A stretch of DNA of 64,000 nt, from the NCBI RefSeq assembly GCF_000194945.1, contig NZ_GL878507.1:248001-312000 (forward strand). Direction: 5' to 3'. This stretch comes from Streptococcus sanguinis SK1 = NCTC 7863 (GTDB lineage Bacteria; Bacillota; Bacilli; Lactobacillales; Streptococcaceae). Position numbers and translations under genes: made by a program. This document shows, piece by piece, positions 9,946-20,333 of this stretch. The notes under the pieces were generated by a model. The model searched no databases and was not told the origin of the DNA. It saw only the letters and a list, made by a program, of their open reading frames with translations. The first letter of the stretch is position 1. Every line of letters begins with the position of its first letter.

Positions 9946-10803
9946 CTATTGACTTTCTTTAGGAACTGTAAATAGCTTTTGATAAGTAGCTGTCTGGTCT
10001 TTCAAGGTTGACAGCTGGTTCAAATCAAGATAATGGGAGAAACCAGTCAGCTGACCTTGTGATGTGTACTGATGCAAGTCATAATCTTGCTCAGTATTTG
10101 GTGCGGCATTGTAGTAGCCGTCGTCATTACCATAAGTCGGAATCCAAATTGCTGTGAACTTATCGGTAGAGATGCTATGCTCCTCCATAAAATAAGTTCC
10201 AATATAGATACCAATATTTTTAACACCAAGTGACTCTAGCTTGGCTCTGAAAGCTTCAACTCCCGCATTCATGTCAGACATGGTCTTTTCTTCGACATCT
10301 AGCCAATAATAGGTTGGATGGTACTTGGCAGAAGCCTTGTAGAAACTTTCAGCTTCTTTTTCCATTTCCTTTTTGCTATTGGCAGCTACATATGCATAGA
10401 CAGCAACAGGGATGTTACGCTTTTGAAATTCTTTGATATGTTTTTCATAAGACTTGTCCAGACCATTCAGGTGGGTTGCTGCGTTTTCTTTTTTTGCTTG
10501 CGCTCCACTATGAACACGGACAATTACTCCTGAAACATTCTGTGCGAGTAAGTCGTAATTAATCTCACTTGGCAGCTGCCAGCCAGAAATGTCAATGATT
10601 GGTCTGGAAATAAACTCTTCATCCAAGGACGAATCGTCAGATGTTTCCTCTTTTTTTGAGGAACTTGGAGTTTGTTTAGTTTGTGAAATTTTTGCCTGTG
10701 CTTGCTTTTCCTGAGAGTCAGTAATTTGCTTGCTTATCAAAATAAAAGCGATAAAAGAAGCAAAGAAAATTAGGATTGCAAGCGGTTTAATCCTCTTCCT
10801 CAT
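9946..10803 (-). CDS. Membrane-anchored GH25 muramidase-like protein
   Basis: The 285-aa protein has an N-terminal membrane anchor (about residues 7-24), a Lys/Gln/Ser-rich linker to about 65, and a glycoside hydrolase 25 domain from about 67 to the end. GH25 enzymes cut the MurNAc-GlcNAc bond of peptidoglycan. The expected acidic residues are present: Asp71 in PIIDISGWQ, and Asp169 and Glu171 in YYWLDVEE. It lacks choline-binding or SH3 repeats, so it would act locally as a tethered wall hydrolase. No Shine-Dalgarno sequence precedes ATG 10803; a TAAAAT at 10812-10817 (minus) would place transcription start about two bases upstream. Confidence 0.85.
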   Translation of the reverse strand: MRKRIKPLAILIFFASFIAFILISKQITDSQEKQAQAKISQTKQTPSSSKKEETSDDSSLDEEFISRPIIDISGWQLPSEINYDLLAQNVSGVIVRVHSGAQAKKENAATHLNGLDKSYEKHIKEFQKRNIPVAVYAYVAANSKKEMEKEAESFYKASAKYHPTYYWLDVEEKTMSDMNAGVEAFRAKLESLGVKNIGIYIGTYFMEEHSISTDKFTAIWIPTYGNDDGYYNAAPNTEQDYDLHQYTSQGQLTGFSHYLDLNQLSTLKDQTATYQKLFTVPKESQ

Positions 10804-10906
10804 ACTGGTTTATTTTAACTTAAAACAAATAAAAAAGCAAAAAATATCCCCAGAATTGCTAGAAAATGAATAAAATGTAATATAATTGAAATATTATAAA
10901 GCAAAA

Positions 10907-10938
10907 ACAAGACATTTTGAAAGCTCAAAATGTCTTGT
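10907..10938 (-). terminator. Bidirectional hairpin, terminator of glutathione peroxidase gene
   Basis: A perfect 14-bp stem with 4-base loop (ACAAGACATTTTGA and its complement). T-runs flank it on both strands, so it can stop transcription from either side. On the minus strand it follows the gpx gene. Confidence 0.85.
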
Positions 10939-11012
10939 TTTTTTAAAAGAGCTTAGCTAAGCTGTGGACGGTGAGTTGCCGTTGGATAAATCATTTTGCT
11001 TTTTCTTACCTT

Positions 11013-11489
11013 TTATAATAGCTTTTGAATGAGCTCTTCAATCTTTTTGGGAGAAGTTTGCGGAGAGAAACGTTTGACAACTTTGCCATCTCGACTGACC
11101 AGAAGCTTTGTGAAGTTCCATTTGATTTTCTCGCCCAACAGACCTCCCTTTTCTTTTTTGAGCCAGTCAAAGAGAGGAGCAGTTTGAGGACCGTTGACAT
11201 CAATCTTAGCAAATCGAGGAAAGCTCGTTCCGTAGTTAAGGTTGCAAAAGTTGTTGATTTCTGCAGCGTCTCCAGGTGCCTGCTGGCCAAACTGATTGCA
11301 GGGGAAATCTAGAATTTCAAATCCGTCTTTCTGATAGCGCTCGTAGAGTTCCTGCAGTTCTTGATACTGAGGAGTGAAGCCGCAGCCGGTCGCTGTATTG
11401 ACAATCAGCAGAATCTTTTCTTTATAATCACTCATTTTTTGCAGACTTCCGTCTTGTTTTTGGATTTCGATATCATAAATGTTTGTCAT
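11013..11489 (-). CDS. Glutathione peroxidase (Cys type)
   Basis: A 158-aa glutathione/thioredoxin peroxidase that reduces hydroperoxides. Peroxidatic Cys36 sits in NTATGCGFTPQY, where animal enzymes use selenocysteine; Gln70 in CNQFGQQAP and Trp124-Asn125 in WNFTK complete the catalytic tetrad. Cys82 in NNFCNLNYG is a plausible resolving cysteine, which would allow thioredoxin as donor. Start ATG 11489 has GAGGAGG. The window also has glutathione reductase at 1.4-2.8 kb, so a GSH-based peroxide system is possible. Confidence 0.93.
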   Translation of the reverse strand: MTNIYDIEIQKQDGSLQKMSDYKEKILLIVNTATGCGFTPQYQELQELYERYQKDGFEILDFPCNQFGQQAPGDAAEINNFCNLNYGTSFPRFAKIDVNGPQTAPLFDWLKKEKGGLLGEKIKWNFTKLLVSRDGKVVKRFSPQTSPKKIEELIQKLL

Positions 11490-11600
11490 GTTATCCTCCT
11501 CTATCTGACCTCTATCTTAACACTTTTTCATGCAAAAGATAGAAAGCAAGGCTATATTGTTCCAGTCTCTGCACTAATGCTTTTTTTTCAATCCAAAAGG

Positions 11601-11609
11601 TGGTATAAT
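11601..11609 (+). promoter_or_regulatory. Extended -10 promoter of ftsW
   Basis: TG-G-TATAAT, 34 bases upstream of ATG 11644, with only a weak -35. Confidence 0.6.
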
Positions 11610-11643
11610 GAGAATTGAATTTTTAGAAGTTTGATGGTGAAAT

Positions 11644-12876
11644 ATGAAAATTGACAAGAAGCACTTGTTGAATTACTCCATCTTGATTCCCTATTTGATT
11701 TTATCTGTTTTGGGATTGATTGTGGTCTATTCAACGACGAGTCCTACCTCGATTCAGGCCGGAGGAAATGGTTTTGGCATGGTCTTGAATCAGGGGATTT
11801 TTTGGGTAATAAGTCTCTTTATAATTGCGCTCCTATATAGAATCCGCTTGGGTTTCCTGAAAAAAGGAGGCATCCTGACTATAGTTATCTTTGCTGAAAT
11901 TATCCTCTTGCTCTTATCTCGTTTTATAACAGGGACTATTAATGGTGCCCATGGTTGGCTCAAGCTTGGAGCTTTCAGTATTCAGCCTGCGGAGTATTTG
12001 AAGATTATTTTGGTCTGGTATCTAGCTTTTCGCTTCACTAAGAGGCAGGAGGAGATAAAGGTCTATGATTATCAAGCTCTGACTCATAACCATTGGTTTC
12101 CTAAAGCCTTTAACGACTGGCGGACCATGGTGGCTATTCTGATTGGGATTGTAGCGATTATGCCAGACCTTGGAAATGCGACTATTCTATTTTTGACCGT
12201 CGTAATAATGATAGCTGTCAGCGGGATTGGCTATCGATGGTTTTCTACGATGCTTGGAGCCATTGTTAGTGTTTCCGGCTTGGTTCTGGCGAGCATTTGG
12301 TTGATTGGGGTTGAGCGCGTGGCCAAGATTCCAATCTTTGGGTATGTGGCCAAGCGTTTCAGCGCTTTCTTTAATCCCTTCAAGGATCTGTCTGGATCAG
12401 GCCACCAATTGGCTAATTCCTACTATGCTATGAGTAATGGCGGCTGGTTTGGTCTAGGCTTGGGTAACTCTATTGAGAAGCGCGGTTATCTGCCGGAAGC
12501 TCATACAGACTTTGTATTTTCTATCGTGATAGAGGAGTTTGGTTTCTTTGGTGCTAGTCTGATTCTGGCCCTACTCTTTTTCCTGATTCTGAGAATTATC
12601 TTGGTAGGGATTCGGGCCAAGAATCCATTTAACTCCATGATGGCTTTGGGAATTGGCGGTATGATACTCATGCAGACCTTCATCAATATCGGTGGAATCT
12701 CAGGTCTCATTCCTTCTACAGGAGTAACCTTCCCCTTCCTATCGCAAGGAGGGAACAGTCTTCTGGTCTTGTCAGTAGCCATCGCCTTGGTACTCAATAT
12801 TGATGCCAACGAGCGCCGTGATGCCCTGTATGAGCAGATGGAAGCGGAGGCGCAAGACCAATCTGAGGAAGCTTAA
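11644..12876 (+). CDS. ftsW: FtsW-type septal peptidoglycan polymerase (SEDS family)
   Basis: A 410-aa SEDS glycosyltransferase with about ten membrane helices. SEDS signatures include the region NGAHGWLKLGAFSIQPAEYLK read as conserved blocks near residues 100-118, the IMPDLGNATI stretch near 175 and the C-terminal TGVTFPFLSQGGNSLL with the PFLSxGGxS hallmark. FtsW polymerises lipid II at the division septum with its partner class B PBP. RodA is the main alternative; the ftsW-ppc neighbourhood and N-terminus resemble the streptococcal FtsW that I recall. It has a GGTGA ribosome binding site, and ppc follows after 46 bases without a clear terminator. Confidence 0.85.
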   Translation: MKIDKKHLLNYSILIPYLILSVLGLIVVYSTTSPTSIQAGGNGFGMVLNQGIFWVISLFIIALLYRIRLGFLKKGGILTIVIFAEIILLLLSRFITGTINGAHGWLKLGAFSIQPAEYLKIILVWYLAFRFTKRQEEIKVYDYQALTHNHWFPKAFNDWRTMVAILIGIVAIMPDLGNATILFLTVVIMIAVSGIGYRWFSTMLGAIVSVSGLVLASIWLIGVERVAKIPIFGYVAKRFSAFFNPFKDLSGSGHQLANSYYAMSNGGWFGLGLGNSIEKRGYLPEAHTDFVFSIVIEEFGFFGASLILALLFFLILRIILVGIRAKNPFNSMMALGIGGMILMQTFINIGGISGLIPSTGVTFPFLSQGGNSLLVLSVAIALVLNIDANERRDALYEQMEAEAQDQSEEA

Positions 12877-12922
12877 TCTCAGTTAGTGTGAACAGTTGTT
12901 GCAAAAATGAAAGGTGCTGATT

Positions 12923-15769
12923 ATGTCATTTAACAAATTAGAAAGCTACAGCAATAAAGAAGTGATTCGAGAAGAAGTCGCCATTTTGACAGACTTGCTT
13001 GCCGACATTACTCGGAATCTTCTCAACCCTGAGACCTTTGAAAAAATCTCCCTCATGGAAGAGTTGGCTGTCAACTCCAAGTATCATGAGCTAAAAGCGA
13101 TTGTAGAAGAACTGACGACGGATGAAATGGTTTATATTTCTCGTTATTTCTCTATTTTGCCGCTTTTGATTAATATCTCAGAAGATGTTGACTTAGCTTA
13201 TGAAATCAACCATCAGAACAATATCAATCAAGATTATCTTGGGAAACTGTCAACAACTATTGACTTGATTTCAACGCGGGAAAATGCTCAGGAGATTCTG
13301 GAAAATCTGAATGTTGTGCCAGTACTGACAGCTCACCCGACCCAGGTCCAGCGCAAGACTATTCTGGACTTAACCAATCATATTCATAGTTTACTGCGTC
13401 AGCATCGTGATGTTAAGGCTGGCCTGGTAAATGAGAAGAAGTGGCTCGGAAATCTCCGCCGTTATATTGAGCTCATGATGCAGACAGATATGATCCGTGA
13501 GAAGAAGCTGAAAGTGACCAATGAGATTACCAATGTCATGGAGTACTACAACAGCTCTTTCCTACAAGCGATCACTAACTTTATGGTCGAATACAGACGC
13601 TTGGCGGAAGAGCGGGGCATCAAGCTGGATAATCCTAAGCCTATTACCATGGGAATGTGGATTGGTGGAGACCGAGATGGCAATCCTTTTGTAACCGCAG
13701 AAACCCTCAAACTATCAGCTACCCTCCAGAGTGAAGTCATCCTCAACTATTACATTGACAAGGTTTATACACTCTATCGCACCTTCTCGCTCTCGACCAA
13801 TCTCTCAGAAACAAGTCAGGCAGTAGCAGAAATGGCAGCACTGTCTACTGACAAGTCTGTTTATCGGGAAAATGAGCCTTACCGCCGAGCTTTCCACTAT
13901 ATCCAGTCCAAGCTGATTCAAACCTTACTTTATCTAAAAGAAGGCAACTTTTCAAGTGACGGTCAGCGATTGACTGACCGAGCTGAGGAAAAATTGTCTG
14001 CGAAGGCCAATCTTTCTGTCAGCAATAAAGGAAGAGAAATCATTCCTAACTATATCCAGTCTCGTATCAGCGAGACCCTGACAGAGCTGAAGAAAGAAGA
14101 GACACCTTCTTACAAAACAGCTCAGGAATTCAAGGAAGACTTGCAGGTCATTTATGATTCTCTTATCGAACATCATGGCGAAGCCTTGGTAAATGGGGAC
14201 TTGACTGAACTTCTCCAAGCGGTTGATGTTTTTGGCTTCTTCTTGGCCAGCATTGATATGCGGCAGGATTCCAGCGTTCATGAGGCCTGTGTGGCTGAGC
14301 TCTTGGCTTCAGCTAATATTGTTCAAGATTATAGTAGTCTGTCTGAGGAAGAGAAGTGCCAAGTACTGCTCAAGCAGCTGCTTGAAGATCCTCGTATCCT
14401 ATCAGCTACTCACGAGCCTAAGTCTGAACTCCTGCAAAAAGAACTGGAGATTTTCAAAACAGCCCGTCAGCTAAAAGATGCCATTGGTGAGGAAGTGATT
14501 AAGCAAAATATTATTTCTCACTCGACCAGTGTATCAGATTTACTTGAGTTGGCTATTATGCTTAAGGAAGTGGGGCTGATTGATGAAAATGGGGCTCGTG
14601 TCCAGATTGTTCCGCTCTTTGAAACCATTGAGGATTTGGACAATTCCTGCGATACTATGGAGAAATACCTGTCTCTGCCAATTGCGCAGAAGTGGATTGC
14701 CTCTAAGGATAATTACCAGGAAATTATGCTGGGCTATTCAGACAGTAATAAGGACGGTGGTTACCTATCTTCTTGCTGGACTCTCTACAAGGCTCAGCAG
14801 CAGCTGACAGCTATTGGTGATAAGTTTGGTGTAAAAATCACCTTCTTCCATGGCCGGGGAGGTACGGTGGGACGTGGTGGCGGCCCAACCTATGAAGCTA
14901 TTACTTCTCAGCCACTCCGCAGTATCAATGACCGGATCCGTCTGACTGAGCAAGGGGAAGTCATTGGTAATAAATATGGAAACAAAGACGCAGCCTACTA
15001 TAACTTGGAAATGCTGGTGTCTGCTGCCATTAACCGCATGGTAACTCATAAGAAGAGCGATAGCCATACTTCTGATAAATATGAGCGAATCATGGACCAA
15101 GTAGTCAATCGCAGTTATCAGATTTACCGTGATTTGGTCTTTGGCGACGAGCGTTTTTACGATTATTTCTTTGAATCCAGCCCGATCAAGGCTATCTCTA
15201 GCTTTAATATCGGTTCTCGTCCAGCTGCCCGTAAAACCATCACTGAAATCGGTGGTCTCAGAGCTATTCCATGGGTCTTCTCATGGTCTCAAAGTCGGGT
15301 TATGTTCCCAGGTTGGTATGGTGTTGGTTCAAGTTTCAAGGAATTCATTGATGAAGACCCAGAAAACAATCTAGCCTTCCTGCAATTTATGTATAAGAGA
15401 TGGCCTTTCTTCAAGTCACTCTTATCAAATGTAGACATGGTTCTGTCTAAGTCAAATATGAATATCGCTTTTGAGTATGCGCAGCTTTGTGAAGATCAGA
15501 ATGTGCGAGATATTTTCAATATTATCTTGGATGAGTGGCAGCTGACTAAGGATGTCATTCTAGAGATTGAAGGGCACGATGAGCTCTTAGCAGAAAACAC
15601 TTATCTGAGGGATAGCTTGCACTACCGCATGCCTTACTTTAATGTTTTGAATTATATTCAACTAGAACTAATCAAGCGTCAGCGAAACGGCCAGCTTACA
15701 CCAGATCAAGAAAAACTGATTCACATCACCATCAACGGTATTGCGACTGGTCTGCGAAACTCTGGCTAA
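12923..15769 (+). CDS. ppc: Phosphoenolpyruvate carboxylase
   Basis: A 948-aa PEP carboxylase producing oxaloacetate from PEP and bicarbonate, an anaplerotic step in streptococci with an incomplete citrate cycle. Catalytic His138 lies in VLTAHPTQ, the [10 protein letters not shown] block near residues 248-257, the glycine-rich [14 protein letters not shown] active-site loop near 640-655, and the conserved C-terminal end ATGLRNSG (family usually ends in NTG). ATG 12923 is chosen, with AAAGGTG upstream; a GTG three codons earlier overlaps that site. Full length, followed by a terminator. Confidence 0.97.
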   Translation: MSFNKLESYSNKEVIREEVAILTDLLADITRNLLNPETFEKISLMEELAVNSKYHELKAIVEELTTDEMVYISRYFSILPLLINISEDVDLAYEINHQNNINQDYLGKLSTTIDLISTRENAQEILENLNVVPVLTAHPTQVQRKTILDLTNHIHSLLRQHRDVKAGLVNEKKWLGNLRRYIELMMQTDMIREKKLKVTNEITNVMEYYNSSFLQAITNFMVEYRRLAEERGIKLDNPKPITMGMWIGGDRDGNPFVTAETLKLSATLQSEVILNYYIDKVYTLYRTFSLSTNLSETSQAVAEMAALSTDKSVYRENEPYRRAFHYIQSKLIQTLLYLKEGNFSSDGQRLTDRAEEKLSAKANLSVSNKGREIIPNYIQSRISETLTELKKEETPSYKTAQEFKEDLQVIYDSLIEHHGEALVNGDLTELLQAVDVFGFFLASIDMRQDSSVHEACVAELLASANIVQDYSSLSEEEKCQVLLKQLLEDPRILSATHEPKSELLQKELEIFKTARQLKDAIGEEVIKQNIISHSTSVSDLLELAIMLKEVGLIDENGARVQIVPLFETIEDLDNSCDTMEKYLSLPIAQKWIASKDNYQEIMLGYSDSNKDGGYLSSCWTLYKAQQQLTAIGDKFGVKITFFHGRGGTVGRGGGPTYEAITSQPLRSINDRIRLTEQGEVIGNKYGNKDAAYYNLEMLVSAAINRMVTHKKSDSHTSDKYERIMDQVVNRSYQIYRDLVFGDERFYDYFFESSPIKAISSFNIGSRPAARKTITEIGGLRAIPWVFSWSQSRVMFPGWYGVGSSFKEFIDEDPENNLAFLQFMYKRWPFFKSLLSNVDMVLSKSNMNIAFEYAQLCEDQNVRDIFNIILDEWQLTKDVILEIEGHDELLAENTYLRDSLHYRMPYFNVLNYIQLELIKRQRNGQLTPDQEKLIHITINGIATGLRNSG

Positions 15770-15778
15770 TACAAAGAG

Positions 15779-15804
15779 AAAATCGGAATTGTTCCGGTTT
15801 TTTC
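15779..15804 (+). terminator. ppc terminator
   Basis: AAAATCGGAA pairs with TTCCGGTTTT around a 3-base loop and continues into Ts, 10 bases after the stop codon. Confidence 0.85.
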
Positions 15805-15810
15805 TATTTT

Positions 15811-15837
15811 TGTAACCAAAGGGCTACTTAATTCGTT
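15811..15837 (+). promoter_or_regulatory. ECF-sigma-type promoter (possible autoregulation)
   Basis: TGTAAC (15811-15816), 17-base spacer, CGTT (15834-15837). This resembles promoters used by Bacillus ECF sigma factors (TGAAAC or TGTAAC with CGTC/CGTA/CGAC). It directly precedes an ECF-like sigma gene, as in autoregulated ECF operons. An overlapping TATACT (15837-15842) could instead serve the housekeeping sigma factor. Confidence 0.45.
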
Positions 15838-15863
15838 ATACTAGTGAAGGAGGGGGTGAGCTT

Positions 15864-16361
15864 ATCAAACTAGATGAATATGAAACAATCTTGATAGGCT
15901 TTGCTCGCGAGATTGTCTCCTATCTGCAGAAGTCAGGGGCTTCTAAAGTGGAAGCAGAAGATGTAGTTCAGGACGTTTTTGTCAAGATGTTGGAAACAGA
16001 AGTTATTATTCCGGCGGAAAAGATGCGAGCTTGGATGTATCGAGTTTCCATCCGGCGCTATATCGACAGATATAGGAGAGATAAGCATTATTTGGAGATT
16101 TTGCGAAAAGAATTTTTTGGAAAAGATCTTGTCAATCCCTTTGAAAATGAAGATTATGAGCTGCTAAGAAGTATGATAGAAGCTCTGCCGCTCAAGGAAG
16201 CCACGCTTTTAGAACTCTATTATTTTCAAGATTTCACGGTCAAGGAGATTGCCCAAATTATGTCTTACTCAGTGAGCAAGGTCAAGATTCAGCTGATGCG
16301 CAGTCGTGCTAAACTCCGAAAGGAGCTGGAAAAGAAAGGATATCGAAATGGAAACATTTAA
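15864..16361 (+). CDS. ECF-like sigma-70 family factor, start codon uncertain
   Basis: About 165 aa. Region 2 (EAEDVVQDVFVKMLE with the RAWMYRVSIRRYIDRYRR helix) and region 4 (LPLKEATLLELYYFQDF then the helix-turn-helix VKEIAQIMSYSVSKVKIQ) are clear, with no regions 1 or 3, as in ECF sigma factors. Coding continues upstream of the first conventional in-frame start (TTG 15891, no ribosome site). A strong AAGGAGGGGG ends near 15856, but the only codons at proper distance in frame are CTT 15861 and ATC 15864, so I mark ATC as the tentative start. The next gene overlaps by 14 bases and encodes the likely anti-sigma factor. Target genes are unknown. Confidence 0.75.
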   Translation: MKLDEYETILIGFAREIVSYLQKSGASKVEAEDVVQDVFVKMLETEVIIPAEKMRAWMYRVSIRRYIDRYRRDKHYLEILRKEFFGKDLVNPFENEDYELLRSMIEALPLKEATLLELYYFQDFTVKEIAQIMSYSVSKVKIQLMRSRAKLRKELEKKGYRNGNI

Positions 16362-17346
16362 AATTATTGCAAAGAAAAGTAGGAGAAAGAGACTCTGGAA
16401 GACAGTCGTCATTAGTTCCTTTGTATCTTTAGTTCTCTTAGGTCTTCTAGGAAAGGGGCTGGCAGAATTAGCCTCTGGTAACGGACGAGACTTGCAGAAA
16501 CAGTATGAAGTTATGTCCGAAATCGCCTATCCTAATGTTGACTATGACAGTCTATACTACAATCCGACCTCTTATCTTTCGGGAACATTACGTTCTGATC
16601 GTTTTAAAGACCTTGATGGAGTGATGGTGGATTATCCAGCCTATGAGGGGAACTATTCACTAACAGGTTCTTATAAAAATCCGACGTCAGAGGCGACTTA
16701 TTCCTCTACCTCAGGGACCTATACGCGAGAGCTTCGTCAGAAATATCCGGTCTTTTACAATGTCAATGCCAAACAGACGAAGTCTTCAGATCCAGCACCT
16801 CAGGAACTTGTATCTGTCAAAGAAATGCCGAATCAATTGGTAGAAATAGCTCTGACTTTTGATAAACCTTACACTTATAAGGAAATCCAGCAGATGATAC
16901 CGAGCAACCTCAAGATTAACTGGTACTGGATTGGCAGTCAGTCAGAAGATGGTGAAAATGGTATGGCATTGCGCACCGATCCTCAGACGACTTATGGAGC
17001 TAATAGTACGCTGCTTAATCCCTATCCGTCGGACGGCAAAAAAGAGAGCGAAGAGGCTAAGCAAGAGCAACAGACTTTCTTAGACTATTTGAAAAAGGCC
17101 GATAAAAACCTTTTCCCAACTGTCAACAAGTACAACATGTACAATGATGTTGAGTCCTATCTCAAGAAATTTGGTCGGTTAGATATTCGCGAGGAAAAGA
17201 ATCGAGATCAATTGACGTTTTCAGGTGTCATCCTTACTGGAAAATCCGAAAATTTCGCCCAACTAGAAGGTAAAGAATGGAACCATGCTTCTAGTATTGG
17301 AGCCTCTATTCAAAATCAACCTTACTACAAATTAGACAAGGAATAA
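16348..17346 (+). CDS. Membrane anti-sigma factor-like protein
   Basis: A 332-aa protein with a basic N-terminus (KKSRRKRLWKT), one membrane helix at about residues 19-40 and a large extracytoplasmic domain. The layout matches sigma-factor regulators with N- and C-terminal Sigma_reg domains; the region LVEIALTFDKPYTYKEIQQMI near 160-185 fits the C-terminal domain as I recall it. ATG 16348 has AAAGGA upstream and overlaps the sigma gene by 14 bases, implying coupled synthesis. It would hold the sigma factor at the membrane until an envelope signal releases it. The cytosolic portion is short (under 20 residues), which is less than in classical anti-sigma domains. Confidence 0.72.
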   Translation: METFKIIAKKSRRKRLWKTVVISSFVSLVLLGLLGKGLAELASGNGRDLQKQYEVMSEIAYPNVDYDSLYYNPTSYLSGTLRSDRFKDLDGVMVDYPAYEGNYSLTGSYKNPTSEATYSSTSGTYTRELRQKYPVFYNVNAKQTKSSDPAPQELVSVKEMPNQLVEIALTFDKPYTYKEIQQMIPSNLKINWYWIGSQSEDGENGMALRTDPQTTYGANSTLLNPYPSDGKKESEEAKQEQQTFLDYLKKADKNLFPTVNKYNMYNDVESYLKKFGRLDIREEKNRDQLTFSGVILTGKSENFAQLEGKEWNHASSIGASIQNQPYYKLDKE

Positions 17347-17369
17347 TTCACAAAAAAGTGCTAAAAGAC

Positions 17370-17397
17370 TTGCATTTTCATTTAAATTTGATAAAAT
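17370..17397 (+). promoter_or_regulatory. tuf promoter
   Basis: TTGCAT at 17370-17375, 16-base spacer, TAAAAT at 17392-17397. The leader to ATG 17469 is about 65 bases and contains GGAGG at 17454-17458. Confidence 0.65.
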
Positions 17398-17468
17398 AGT
17401 AAGGAAAGTTAGACTGTATTGCCTACTGTCTATCTATAAAATATATTTTATTGGAGGCTTTTACTCAA

Positions 17469-18665
<1,197 letters not shown>

Positions 18666-18704
18666 TTCGATTCCGTTCCCAGATAACAATTATAGTCAGA
18701 CACT

Positions 18705-18730
18705 AAACCCCGTGAAAACGGGGTTTTTTA
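18705..18730 (+). terminator. tuf terminator
   Basis: AAACCCCGT pairs with ACGGGGTTT around a 4-base loop, followed by T6. Confidence 0.93.
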
Positions 18731-18998
18731 ATATTGTAATTGTTTTAAAAAATAAGGAAGAATAGAAGGTGATTGGAAATAACCAGATTATAGAGCTAGG
18801 TTTTTCGGAAGTAACTTGAAGATGATTTAGGAAACGGAAAAAGAAGAAGTATAGATATAAGCTTGATAGAAGTTTTCCCCTTTTTAATTAGGTTGGGGAA
18901 GAAAGTATCATTTAAAAGAGAGATTCTTTCAGGAAGGATTTTCACTTTTCACTGAAAGTATAGTATAATAAGAAATAGAATACATTTGGAGAAGAAAA
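18731..18998 (+). promoter_or_regulatory. AT-rich spacer with promoter of the polysaccharide module
   Basis: The 333 bases between tuf and the flippase hold the tuf terminator, then an AT-rich stretch with no supported gene. TATAAT at 18964-18969 with a poor -35 (TTCACT near 18941) is the likely promoter for the polysaccharide module, and GGAGAAG lies before ATG 18999. Weak dyads (TTCCCC 18875-18880 with GGGGAA 18895-18900; CTTTCA with TGAAAG around 18926-18957) might act in the leader or operator region. Confidence 0.5.
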
Positions 18999-20327
18999 AT
19001 GCCCTCAAAATCAGGATCATCACCTTATGCTAAAAATAATGACGGTAATAAAGAAATAGAAAAAATAATCTCAAAAGAAGGACTGAAAAATAACTATATA
19101 TGGAACATGTTGGGGACAGTCTCATCTTCATTGATATCAGTCGTCTTGCTTCTACTAGCTTCTAGATTTCTAGATTCAAGAGATTCTGATATTTTTAGTA
19201 TTGCCTATGCTCTTGGTCAGCAGTTTTTTGTTCTAGGTTATTTTCAAGTTAGAAATCTGCAATCTACGGATGTAAAAGAAAGATACCAATTTGCTTCTTA
19301 TCATAACACGAGACTTTTTACGGTCTTTTTGATGATTTTTACATCGTTTATCTATACTCTATGGCAAGGGTATGATATTTACAAATCTAGTATTATTTTA
19401 TTGCTTGTTCTTTATCGGGCTATAGATGCATATTCAGATGTTTTTCAAGGATTATTTCAGCAAAAAAATAGATCAGACTTAGCTGGAAAGGTGCAATTCT
19501 ATAGGAGCTGGATTTGCATGTTAATATTTGCGATAGTCCTGTTGCTTACAAAATCATTGATGGTAGCTAGTATTGTTATTTGCTGTGCGAATTTTATTCT
19601 GACCTTCCCCTTAGATTTCAGAAACTGTAGATTATATTTTTCTCAGGAAAAGTTTTCTCCTAAACTCCATGATGACAGAAAAAATGTGTATTCTATTTTG
19701 AAAAATAGTTTCCCTTTGTTTTTAAATGGATTTTTGCTAACGTATATCTATAACGAGCCCAAAATTGATATTGACTACCTTTTGACAAATGGCTATTTTC
19801 CATCTGGGATTCAAAGAGATTTTAATGTTCTATTCATGCCTGTCTTTGTTCTATCCCTTTTATTCTTTGTCCTGAGACCGTTGACTACACAGCTTTCCAT
19901 TTATTGGAATGAAAAGAAATTTACACTATTTTTCAAACAGGTCAATACTCTAAATCTAGTAATGACTGTTTTAGGACTCGTTATTGTTATTTTGGGTTAT
20001 CTGATTGGTACAGAAGTTCTTAGTGCTGTCTATGGTATCCAATTACAGGAGTATAAACTTCCTTTCACAATATTACTTATAGGCGGTATTTTGAATGTTT
20101 TTGCTCTAGTGGTTGATATCATTATGACCATCTTTAGAAAACAGCATTATCTGATGATAGCCTATTTATTGACATTTGCTGTTTCAAAATTTATTACTTT
20201 ACCATTTATTCGCGATCAAAAATTGCTGGGAGCTGCTAATTCCTTTTTAATCTCCATGTGCGTCTTTTATGCAACAAGTCTGATTATTTATGGCGTTGCT
20301 AAAAATCAGGAAAAAAGAAAGAAGTAG
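18999..20327 (+). CDS. Polysaccharide flippase (Wzx-like)
   Basis: A 442-aa polytopic protein with about 12-14 hydrophobic helices and the MATE-like polysaccharide-flippase pattern: a hydrophilic N-terminus of about 40 residues, then NYIWNMLGTVSSSLISVVLLLLA as the first helix region. Such proteins flip undecaprenyl-linked sugars across the membrane. In group A Streptococcus a flippase (GacK) cooperates with GacI/GacJ/GacL; the nearby GT2 and DUF2304 genes suggest the same here. A repeat-unit flippase is the alternative. The gene is clearly more AT-rich than tuf upstream or the GT genes downstream, suggesting recent exchange. Confidence 0.78.
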   Translation: MPSKSGSSPYAKNNDGNKEIEKIISKEGLKNNYIWNMLGTVSSSLISVVLLLLASRFLDSRDSDIFSIAYALGQQFFVLGYFQVRNLQSTDVKERYQFASYHNTRLFTVFLMIFTSFIYTLWQGYDIYKSSIILLLVLYRAIDAYSDVFQGLFQQKNRSDLAGKVQFYRSWICMLIFAIVLLLTKSLMVASIVICCANFILTFPLDFRNCRLYFSQEKFSPKLHDDRKNVYSILKNSFPLFLNGFLLTYIYNEPKIDIDYLLTNGYFPSGIQRDFNVLFMPVFVLSLLFFVLRPLTTQLSIYWNEKKFTLFFKQVNTLNLVMTVLGLVIVILGYLIGTEVLSAVYGIQLQEYKLPFTILLIGGILNVFALVVDIIMTIFRKQHYLMIAYLLTFAVSKFITLPFIRDQKLLGAANSFLISMCVFYATSLIIYGVAKNQEKRKK

Positions 20328-20333
20328 AATTCT

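Noticed and set aside
15856-15873. GTG 15856 as the sigma-factor start
   Set aside because: It is out of frame with the sigma coding region and reaches TAG after five codons.
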